A DNA stretch of 64,000 bases from the NCBI GenBank assembly GCA_963681505.1, contig OY811972.1, positions 8,946,775 to 9,010,774 of the forward strand. The letters are read 5' to 3'. Under the pieces are notes generated by a model, which had not been told where the DNA came from, did not search any database, and worked only from the letters and a program-made list of their open reading frames with translations. The position numbers were made by a program, and so were the translations under genes. This document shows positions 14,801-27,000 of this stretch, one piece after another; position 1 is the stretch's first letter; every line of letters starts with the position of its first letter. The DNA is from Eunapius fragilis. Lineage: Eukaryota; Porifera; Demospongiae; Spongillida; Spongillidae.

Positions 14801-17800
14801 ATGGACATCGTTGGGCCCTCTACCAAGGAGTAGTAAAGGGCACAAATAGGGTTAATTGTACCACCATAAATACCTTACCTTCTCACATTGAGATACCATT
14901 TCCCATATATATTCTCCCAACTCTAATACACTAAATTGCATACCCTATGTAGTTCCGTTTATGAAATATGGCCACTCGCATAATTAATTATTTTGATCAC
15001 CTTTGTGAGTTCAAAAGAGCAGTACAGTACCAGCCCGATTATAGAGAAAATAAAGTGTATACATTGGGACTAAGCCAACTATGAGTTTTCATAGCGGTTG
15101 CTATGAACACTGATGATTTCTTTAGTTACCAATGTATACGCTTTATTTTCTCTATGACCAAGCTGCAAAATTTCTCTATTATATTTCTCTGGTAATGTAC
15201 TTGTACTTGTATGTGGTTATGCATTGGTCATCTCTTTTTGTATCAGACAACATTTGGGTATTAGACGGATGTACCCATCGGATATGATATTAACTTAAGT
15301 GTGCTTAAGGGGTTAAAGTACATGTACATGTATATCATGAATTTGGAAAAAATAATATAGTCCAATTTTTTTGAAAAACAACTCTAACAACATGTTGGGG
15401 GGATAACTTTGTACAGATAAGGTATTGCAAAGGATGTACTTGGGCTTACCCACTCGTAAAAACCATATTGGATGGTACCACTTTTTATAGTTAATTGCAC
15501 TTCTCACCAGCGGTTCAGGCATGATCTTTCAATGTGCGGAAATCAATTTGTGTATTCTGTTGTTTATACATGCAACAACAGTACCGGCTCGATCATAGAG
15601 AAAATAAAGCGTATACATTGGTAACTAAAGAAACCATCAGTGTTCATAGCAACCGCAATGAAAACTAAGTTGGCTTAGTCTCAATGTATACACTTTATTT
15701 TCTCTATGACCGAGCTGCGAAATTTCTCTATGACCAAGCCGGTACTGTATTACTACAATATGAATTGATTGCACACTGTTGAATTCTGGCAATTGACGTA
15801 TAACTTCCATGGTTGACATAACCCACCCATGTCCAGTTGCCTACCCACCCATCATAAATAAATCCCTGCATTGTACATATAGGTGGCACACCATGTGCTG
15901 TTCCTTTTAACCATTATGTACACAAAAGCGTCTAGCAAGACAGATCAGTACAGGGAGGGTTCCTTCCTGGTAATTGCTCGTACAGGGACACCTACATGTA
16001 CTGTACATACCCGGTAGCCATGATGGAGAGATATTTCAGCATGGGTGGTTTGTGTACACAAGAGCCTGGCAAAGTGTTTTGGGCAAAAGGTGGGCAGTGA
16101 TTGTGTAAATCAGTAAATCAGGGCGAGGGGGGGGGGGGGATTGTGTAAATCAGAGGGGGGGGGGGTGGGATTAGTGTAACGATCTGTGATTAGTGTGGGG
16201 AAAGGAATCGCTAGATTGTGCACAAACACAGTTTAAATACACGTTAGAGCTGCTGGACTACAGCAATTTTATTAATGGTACATGTACAGTAGCCTTTTGC
16301 CACTGCATCCTTATAACATCCCTCCATACCCTCATTAGTCCATATACATCTCTCCACAACTAAACATCACTTACATCAGATGATGCTATATTCACTCCAG
16401 CACCAGCTCCCAACAAGGTCTGTACTACATCATGATGACCCTCCTGACTTGCCACATTCAGTGGAGTTGTATTGTCCTGGTAAGGAGAGAAGAAACAAAG
16501 GCATCACAGATGTACATAAGAAGGGAGAACAGTTTGAAAGTGAATATGAAGAAGAGAAGTGAATGAGAGAAGTACAGAGGGAGAAGGTGCATGTTGCGGG
16601 AGTGTAGAAATGGCAACATCACCAGATCAATTTGTAAATGATGTTTTGCAACATGTTTACTGTACACATGTTGGTACACATGGTATGTGGTGTTAGGGTA
16701 AGGATTGAGGTCACGGGCCTTGACCCACCACAGTGAGTAAGGTAATTAATAATATTCTACATCTCAAGTGCCAGCTGAGGGGAAGGGATGTTCATACCAT
16801 TAAACCATCCATATATATTGACCTACATGTACTATCTATCTAAATGTTGCCATGACATGGTGATTGGGTGAAATGGAATGCCACATAGGGGGCAGGGATT
16901 TAGGAGATGGAGCAATGTTTTTTATTACTATGTATTAGGTTTTCTATTACTATGTACTGATAAGGTATTACAAAGGATGAGTGGTGTATCTACACCCCAC
17001 ACCATCTATCTGCTTTGATGCCACCACCTCTTCAGTTTCCTCCACTGATTATTTGAACATATTGCATATCTAACCAACAGCACAAGTATCAATTCTCTTC
17101 ATATTTTATAAATCTACAGGTAAAGTACAGAGTGTGGATGGAGAATACGAGTAGTTTAAAAGCTTTATTCCTACCCATCAAGGGTTGTGATAACCTGTGC
17201 TTGGTTAACAAGATGGTTGTGGAGCATTAGCAAACCACGTCCTTTTAATGACATCATGTTCCATCAGCGAACAAGTCACAATCGACGGCTTCTTGGTACA
17301 CCTTTATCAATCACCTGCCCCTTAACTGAGATACTTTACATTAAGGTATGCCATAAAACTTTCTATGGGCAGATGTTGTGAATTCCAATTGGGTGATGGC
17401 TGACCAGCGTCCATCAAAGGGTGGTAGAGACAGCATGTACAGTTTTGGGTGGATGTGCTATGTGCCCCAGAGTGGATCGTTGATTTAATACGGGAAGGGT
17501 ATGTGATACCGTTCTACTCCAAACCTACGGCGTATACAAGGACAAATCAGCTGTCGGCGTGGGTGAACGCAGGATTTGTGGACCTTGCTGTTGCTGAGCT
17601 GCTCAGTGGGGGTTACGTCCAGACAGTAAGTGCTAGACCGTTTATTTGCAGCCCGCTGTCAGAAGAAGCGCTTGGTGCTTAACCTGCATCATGTGAACCA
17701 GTTAGTACAGAAACAGAAATTTAAGTATGAAGACTTGCGTATTGCCATGATGCTTTTCAGATCAGGTGAGTATATGATTTAAAGTCGGGTTACCACCATG

Positions 17801-18004
17801 TGGAGGTGGTGGAGGCGCATCGTAAGTACTTAGGTTTTGATGGACCATATGTGTTCTCTAAACTTATGCGACCCTTGGTTAAGCTATGGCGATCTAAGGG
17901 GTTAAAAGCAGAGATGTACCTGGACAATGGCATATGTACAGTTAAGGGTAAGATATTATTGTTATTATACTTACCACCTAGACTACACAATAAAGAAAGA
18001 GAAA

Positions 18005-18041
<37 letters not shown>

Positions 18042-21000
18042 GCATTTTCAGCCCTCGCCCTCTGAATGAAGAAACCTAGCACGTGATAGCAAGGCCCTGG
18101 CATTGCAGCGAACTAAGGTGAGGTTCAGTCTCTGGTAGATGCTTGGAATGGCCTTTGACTAGCTGCACTGCAACTGCAAAGCCAGACGGGCAGCCAGTCT
18201 AGAAATGGAACCCTGAGCTTCCGCACCCCAACAACCATATGTCTCTACTGCCAAGGGTATACAGACCCAACCCAACTCTGTGCACTTGGCATCATTGGCA
18301 TTGTGCTTGCGCACTTCAGCCTTTCCAGCTGCTAACCCACTTATGGCTCCCGCTTCATTCAATGTAGTGGAGTTAAGCAGAGAGACCACTGTTTGGTCAA
18401 AAAGCAGCTGGCTTTCTAATCATCCAGTTGGGCACTAGGATGTCTGCCGGCCTACTGAGCGAACTTTCACCCCCATACCCATGACCTACCTCAAGCTGAC
18501 CACCCAGCCTTGCCCTGTGACAAAACTGGGCAAAAACATCTCTTAAGCTGTTGTGGCTCAACACCACACCACCACCCACCCCCTTTGCACGTCACAGCAT
18601 GATGCCCAAGAGGATCCAGCTTGTGGCATAAAGTATAAAATAAGAGACCACTGATGTGCAATGTGGGATAAAAATATCAGCCACTAAGAAGGCATATGGT
18701 TATGTAACTGTAAATGCTATGTTATGATTTTTACATGTTCTAATATCCCGAAACGTTTTATTCTAAATCATGTTAAAGTACCAGTACATGCTGACCACTA
18801 CATGATAAATGGAGCAGATCATTTCATACCAACCTTATTAGCCTGATTGATATCAGCTCCTGCTTCAATGAGTTTCTTTACTACTTCAAGGTGTCCATTG
18901 AAACTTGCTGTCCACAATGGACTCTGACCGTCCTAATACAAGAGTGATCAATGTAAATTACCAGTCCGTTGCGTTTTACAAGTAATAGTTGTGCAAGTAC
19001 ATCTACGTACATCTACACACAGTTCAATTTAAGTCCTAACAAATGATTACGCATGCTACATTTCATTATGTGTGCAGATAGTGGACCGTCTCCTCTGTTG
19101 ACTGACCTGGTTAGTCAGCTGAAGTAAATTTGCCAAACAATGTCTGGCTGACACAACTAAATGCATAAGTTCGTTAACTAAGTCAAATTGATTTGTACAT
19201 GTGTACATGTAAATTGCTGTGAATGAACAAATTGTGTTGTTAAGTGGTCTAAGTGGTTTGTGGTATATTAGGAAGCTCTTGCCATTGATACTATGTAATG
19301 CACTAAAAGATCTTACTTGCATGTGGCATTTGTGGCTGGCATAGACTGTCAAAGAAACACTTGAGGCATAAATAAACCTCAGTGTTGATAGCTGTTGTAT
19401 GATAGTTATGTAACACACTTACCACCACTTAGTAATATAATGCAAGCCAGGTTAAAAAATAAATATGACTGCCACATCAATGTGGTTCTCAGGGGTTATC
19501 TATACACTTATTTTGTATTAACACAAACGCGAGATATTAGTCTTCCCTTGATGATTAAAACTTCCATATGAATCCGAATTTTGAAATCAGCACTTTAGAT
19601 CACCACCCACAAAAATGATCATTAATGATGGGCTCCAATTAAGTTAGATGTCAATAATCAGACAAAAAAGGTATCAAGTTGAACTTTATTAATTATTCAG
19701 GACAGCATATTTCGTACCAAATGGTAAAAGCAACATTCATCCAAAGACAAACAAATAAATGAGTAAAATAAATGAGTAAATGAGTAAATGCATCATGATC
19801 TGAAGATGTGAAGCACGCTCCCATACAAAGTCATAGTGGGAAATGGGAAGGGTATGTGATACCGTTCTACTCCAAACCTACGGCGTATACAAGGACAAAT
19901 CAGCAGTCGGCGTGGGTGAACACATGATTTGTGGACCTTGCTGTTGCTGAACTGCTCAGTGGGGGTTACGTCCAGACAGTAAGTGCTGGACCGTATATTT
20001 GCAGCCCGCTGTCTGAAGAAGTGCTTGGTACTTAACCTGCATCATGTGAACGAGTTAGTATGGAAACAGAAATATTAGCATGATGGTTTTTCGACCAGGT
20101 GAGTATATGTTTACTTTGTCGGGTTACCCTCATGTGGAAAGTATTTTCAGTTCTCGGTGTTTGTCGTTAGCAACATACATGTATGTGTTCTCTAAACTTA
20201 TGAGACCCTTGGTCAAGATATGGTGATCTAAGGGGTTAAAAGTAGTGATGTACCTGGACAATGGCAAATGTGCAGTTAAGGGTAAGATAGAGGCCAAAAA
20301 GGCCAGTGCATGGGTGAGGGATGCTCTTGAATGTGCGGGTTTGGTTGTGCATGAGGGTAAGTCAGTTTGGTTTCCGTCACTTAGCACAGCGTGGTTGAGA
20401 TTCAATGCAGACCTGGAACGGGACTGTGTTTCGGTTCTAGAAGCTAAGTTGGCAGGGTTGTGTGCCATGTTGCAGATCACTTGGGTAGCCACACATCTGA
20501 ATGCAGGGTTCATAATACTGCCACTTACAATCAAAGTCAGAGAAAAAGTAGAAAGAAATGACTATTTAGTTAGCGCTGTTTTCATGAAAGCCAAAATATC
20601 CAATATGATGTGAATTGAAGTTGATACAAGCAGCGTAAAGCTATCTATAATTCACGATTTCCATCCTAATTAAAGGATGGAAATAGATTAGAGATTAAGA
20701 GTCATTAATGTCAGCCCCTGGCTGGTGTGGCTCATCACTTATTCATCACTGGTGGCATTTGCTGGTTTTATGCATTGTGATGAGTTGTTAAAGTTGCAGT
20801 GCTGTAGTGAGAGATGCTTTTGAATTTTTTTTCGGGTTTTTGGAATGACCCAGTTGGGTATTTGGCATTGATGTATCTGGACGATGGCATATGACTTACA
20901 TGTACACGTAAGTCCTATTGAATCATTAACGTCAGCCCCTGCCTATACACTATGCACTTGGTCCTGACACACCTGAGTAATGTGCACACTTCTATAGCAC

Positions 21001-24000
21001 ACCTTGTGTGTACATGTATGTGTTGTGGGGGGAGGGGGTGGGGAGCAATTTTCATATTTATTAGTAGTATATGTAGCCTCTTTTACTGTATCCATAACAT
21101 ACCCCTCCATACCCTCACATCACTTACATCAGATGTTGCTATATTCACTCCAGCACCAGCTCCCAACAAGGTCTGTACTACATCATGATGACCCTTCTGA
21201 CTTGCCACATTCAGTGGAGTTGCATTGTTCTGGTAAGGAGAGAAGGAACAAAGGCATCACAGATGCAAATAAGAAGGGAGAACAGTTTGAAAGTGAATAT
21301 GAAGAAGAGAAGTGAATGAGAGAAGTACAGAGGGAGAAGGTGCATGTTGGGAGGGTGTAGAAATGACAACATCACCAGATCAATTTGTATATGATGTGTT
21401 GCAGCAGGTACTCTGTACACATGGTTTGTGGTATTAGGGTAAGGACTGAGGTCATGGGCCTTGACCCACCATGGTCTACATGTACATGTACATGTAGACT
21501 GATAGGGTAATTCATAATATTATTATGAATAGAGTTACATGTACATGTTGGCATGCCTACACCCCACACCATCAATCTGCTTTGGTCATCAAGGGTTGTG
21601 ATAACCTGTGCTTGGTTGGTACACTTTTATTAATCACCTGCCCCTTAACTGAGATAAATTTGGGGCTCTTTACATTAAGGTATGCCATAAAACTTTCTAT
21701 GGGCAGATGTTGGGAATTCCAATTGGGTGATGGCTGACCAGCGTCCATCAAAGGGTGGTAGAGACAGCATGTACAGTTTTGGGTGGATGTGCTATGTGCC
21801 CCAGAGTGGATCGTTAATTTAATATGGGAAGGGTATGTGATACCGTTATACTCCAAACAGAATTGTTAAAGATTGTTATATTATATGTTAATGTCGGACT
21901 GTTCGTAGTAAGCCAGTGGGTGGTGGCAAGCCTGGTAGAGTTGTGAGGATCAATGGGTGTGGCCAGTGAGAGAGGGTGGATGAGTGTGGTATGTGAGTGT
22001 GAGGAGGTGTAGTGTATCAGGTAGGATGTTTGCAGCTGGTATATATAAACAAGATGTCTACATGTAATGTACATGAGTTATGTTGAAGCCCTTATATGGA
22101 AGGGCATATATTCCTGCCTGCTATGAGGGCCCATGGGTCAATGGGTGTGGCCAGTGAGTTATTAGTGTCATTAAGACGGAACATGGCGTGCTGACATGCT
22201 ATAGTCAAGTCTACTAGTGTAGTATGGTGGTCCACTACATATAGTAGTTCAATTTCTTGTTAGCACTTTTACTTGGACTTGATTTTCCACCCAAATATAC
22301 ATTCGATGCGAGTACACAGATTGAATGTGAGTGTTAGCGAGTCACTTGTATGCTGTTGTTTGTAGGTGGGCAGCAATTGTGTAAATCAGGGGGTGGATCA
22401 GATACACAAGACTTGGGGAGTTGCTACTAGAGAAGACAGAACAGTTGGGTATGGACCCAAGTGTATTTGGCATGCATAGTCTGTGGGCAGGTGGTGCCAC
22501 TGCTGCAGTGAGGGCTGGTGTGGTCCATCACTTATTCAAGAGGCATGGCCACTAGAGGTCACAATCTGCCAAGGATGGTTATGTAAAGGATGCACTGGAA
22601 ACTCGTTTGTCGGTTACTAAGCAGTAGGGAATATAACTCCCAACTGGTCAGCCCGTTCTTTGTTTGTCTATTGTGTCTTATTAAGATGGCATGCACAGGT
22701 GACACTACACCTACTGTATGGTTATGTGAAAAGGGATACCAGTTTTGTGCAGTGTTGATGCAATGATGTGTTTGGTCAAATAAGGAGATTTCCTTAACAG
22801 ATAACAGATAAGCCTGGAGTACTACATGTATGACACCGAGGGAGTTCTCTGTGAATTGTGCTGTATGTGGCTGGGCAGTGCTAGATAGCACACCTTTTGT
22901 GTACATGTATGGGGCAGTAGAAAGGTCTCGTTCCGTATTCATGCTGCATGATCATAGCATTTTTGACCTGTACGTTTATTGGTCTAACTTCGGCCCAACT
23001 TCATTTCATATGAATAGCACCAAACATGTAAATGTGTCAAATAGTTGTATGCCGTTTAAACGACACCATACAAACGATGACATATTCGTACATGAAATAC
23101 ATCCATCACGTGATACATGTAAATGTATTTGATAAAATCATCTACAGTACATGTGGTGGTATCGTTGAAACTGACCGTTTACACAAGTAGACTTTGAAAT
23201 TGTTCAGTGATAGATGAAAACGATTTAACCATGAATCCTTTTGAATTTTGATAAACTAGCACCTTGATAAGCACTAAACATTGCCCACATTCTTATTCTA
23301 CCTTCGTCATCTCATCTCATCGAGTGAAACAATTAAACAAAATTAAACTGACGGAGTTTTTAGCCAGAAAATTACAGCTGCACGCAATGCACGCCATGTA
23401 CGCTAATGGTAGAACAGCTGAAATATCCACTAAACTTTAGCACACAACAAAGCATCATCGTTCAATACATTACGATCCAAAACACGACAACGTTGAATAT
23501 ATAAATGTATGTGTTGTGGGGTGGGCAGCATTTTTATTAATGGTACATGTAGCCTTTTGCCACTGCATCCTTGATTGATTGCTTGATTGATTGCATAAAT
23601 ATAAACACACATACATATGCAAAAAGGCAAGTAGTGGCACGATGTGTACGTGCACTTACAAATAAACTGCCTAAACATGGAAGGGATATAACATACAAAA
23701 GGGTGAAAGGTCAACATATCTAAGTCGGGTACAAAAAACTGTAATGTTCAATGAAGTGACATACAAGTCCTTATAACATCTCTCCATACCCTTATTAGTT
23801 CATATACATCTCTCCACAACTAAACATCACTTACATTAGATGTTGCTGTATTCACTCCAGCACCAGCTCCCAACAAGGTCTGTACTACATCATGGTGGCC
23901 GTACCCACTTGCCACATACAGTGGAGTTACATTGTCCTGGTAAGGAGAGAAGGAACAAAGGCATCACTGATGCACATAAGAAGGGAGAACAGTTTGAAAG

Positions 24001-27000
24001 TGAATATGAAGAAGAGAAGTGAATGAGAGAAGTATAGAGGGAGAAGGTGTATGTTGGGAGGATGTAGAAATGACATCATAAGATCAGCATTATACATGTA
24101 CATGTATGTGGCAATGGTACTACATGTATTTCATTATTCAGTAACTATGCCTGTTTTTTAATGGTATTTCAATATTACTTATTACGTGGCGTGCATGCAG
24201 GCACATACAATGTAAACACAGTCACATACACACACACAAATGCACAACAGGTCTGCATTTAAAAAGTGGAGTGTTTTCCACTCTTGTTAGGAAGCTAGGG
24301 CTTTTCATTTCATCGAAGTGAAATCGTTCACATGCAAACACAGTTACAGAATTGAGATGCATCCAGTATATAGGAGTCATTTTTAATCTGCCATAAGGGC
24401 TTTAACTAATTAGTTAATTAGTTGTGCTTTATCAAACATGCCCTTTTAGACAGCTCACCCTCCATGGCAGTTTTCAACCACTGGTTTACGTACATGTACA
24501 TGTAATAAGTAGTCTCCCCCTAACCCTATTTTAGTCAAGGTAAAAGCTGATCTTAAGGTATGCTGGAAAACAAGATTGAAGAACATATGTACATCTACAT
24601 GTACATGTAATTTGATGTATACATAGGAAACTCTACTTCTAATTAATATTGTAAACCTGGCTGCATCAGGTGGCTGGTTTGCCATCAGTGGGGGATGCAA
24701 CATTAGTGGGGGATGCACCATTAGTGCAGGTGACACTGGCAGGGCTCAGGAATGAGTTGGTGTGGCCAAAAATGTGCAAGGAGCCTGTCACTGCAGATAT
24801 GTTAAGGGCAATGGTAGACTTGATGGGGCAGGAACCATTATTGCCACTGCATCCTTATAACATCCCTCCATACCCTCATTAGTCCATATACATCTCTCCA
24901 GAACTAAACATCACTTACATCAGATCTTGCTATATTCACTCCAGCACCAGCTCCCAACAAGGTCTGTACTACATCATGATGACCCTCCTGACTTGCCACA
25001 TACAGTGGAGTTACATTGTCCTGGTAAGGAGAGAAGGAACAAAGGCATCACAGATGCACATAAGAAGGGAGAACAGTTTGAAAGTGAATATGAAGAAGAG
25101 AAGTGAATGAGAGAAGTACAGAGGGAGAAGGTGCATGTTGGGAGGGTGTAGAAATGACAACATCACCAGATCAGCATTATATGTGGCAATGGTACATGTA
25201 TTTTATTATTTGGTAACTATGTCTGTTGTTATGGGGTATTTCAATTTTACTTATTACGTGGCGTGCATGCACATACACACACACAAATGCACAACAGGTC
25301 TGCATTTTAAAAGGGAAGTGTTTTCCACTCTTATTAGGAAGACAGAGCTTTTCGTTTCATCGAAGTGAAATCCTTCACATGCAAACACAGTTACAGTATT
25401 GAGATGCATCCAGTATATAGGAGTCACATTTAATCTGGCATAAAGGGTTAGTTAATTAGTTGTGCTTTATCAAATATGCCATATTAGACAGCTCACCCTC
25501 CATGGCAGTTTTCAACCACTGGATTACGTAATAAGTAGTCTTCCCCTAACCCTATTTTAGTCAAGGTAAAAGCTGATCTTAAAGTATGCTGGAAAACAAG
25601 ATTGAAGAATATATGTACATCTACATGTAACTTGATGTAAATAGGAAACTTTACTTCTAAGTAATATTGTAAACCTTCTTTTAAGATTGTGTCAACAGTC
25701 AATGGATGATCAATGAATATCTATACCACATGATATTGACAACCTGCATGCATACGTTGTACATTGCACATAACATTACATCATTTCTAAGGTGAACAAA
25801 TTTAAAGTGGTCAAGGATTGCAGACCACTAAATGGAGCAGATCATTTCATACCAACCTCATTAGCCTGATTGACATCAGCTCCTGCGTCAATGAGTTTCT
25901 TTACTTCATCAAGGCGTCCATTAAAACTTGCTGTCCACAATGGACTCTGACCTCCCTAATAGAAGTGATGTATTTGTACCTACAGTAATTACTACAAGAT
26001 GTCCACTGTGTGTATATGATATACACAATGCATTCATATACATAATGGAAACTGTTGACGTTACTCTATAGTGGTTTTTCTTTCTCATAAGTCACATATG
26101 TACTAGTACATGTATGCTGATTTTGAATATATATACAAATTACAAGTACATTTAATAAATACAGAAATGATATAAAAATCACTTCTGTTTACATTATTAT
26201 GCTTTCTCCATCTTATCATTTATCTTTCATTACTAATTTTCATGTTGCCAATTCATGATGATCCAATGTATTCATTTTTAGCCCTTCATATGTGTGTACA
26301 AAAAGTTTTTAAAAATCATTTGAGCAATCACAAAGGAGGAATGATCAATCAAGGTGATTTCCCATATTGAATCATATGAAAATTCTAACATTTATACATA
26401 CAATGTATGCAATTGGATGTGATGGATGTCTTTGTTATATAATGAAATCCCATTTACATGTGTAAATGACTTGTCAGTGATTCAAATTACATAAATGTAC
26501 TAGGCACCTGTATACTAGGCACCTGATAATGTTGAGCTTGGCCATTATTTTTTATAATGGCCCGATGTCTCAATTCACTCATCATCAGGTGAAGGCTTCG
26601 ACTACACTCCACAATTGTATTGTCAAATGAGCACATTAAATATCGACCATGCAGGCACTCAGCGGCATAGCTATTCCCTACAGAAACAAGTTTTTGTATA
26701 CGAATAAACCATGTTAATGAGGAGGTTTTTGAGATTAAAAATACACAAAAGGAGAAAACTTGAACAGGTCCATTCCACATGTTATGTATCAAATGAATGC
26801 ACATACATGTAGACCAGCTCAGGTTTTTAAACTCAACCACCAATTTTTAGAACGTTGCACAAGTGATGAAAACATGCTTTAAAACGGATGAAGCTAAAAG
26901 GCGCCTGATAAAAGGACATAGACCTCGAATAAAATATAAATTAACAGCTTCAAAGTTCCCTGGATATTGTAATTGAGAACTGCCAAAAGGTGAGTACGTC

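Larger units (their letters stand above)
10928..16288. repeat. Tandem segmental repeat, block 3
   Basis: Third copy. It is collinear to about 14.8 kb. The part from 14.83 to 15.2 kb is rearranged: it carries a longer Gypsy integrase fragment, and an extra MITE copy replaces the DIRS remnant. Confidence 0.8.
23760..25680. repeat. Tandem duplication of ankyrin exon plus intron (~1.1 kb period)
   Basis: 23760-24660 and 24845-25680 share the conserved intron flank, type B exon and about 0.6 kb of intron (GTGGCGTGCATGCA..., CTCACCCTCCATGGCAG...). The DIRS scrap lies at their junction. Confidence 0.75.

Noticed and set aside
26523..26677. Possible extra ankyrin-gene exon (GNSYAAECLHGRYL...)
   Set aside because: It has AG and GT borders but is 155 bp. 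Its open frame needs one base from the previous exon, which conflicts with the phase-0 neighbours; read in phase 0 it hits a stop.
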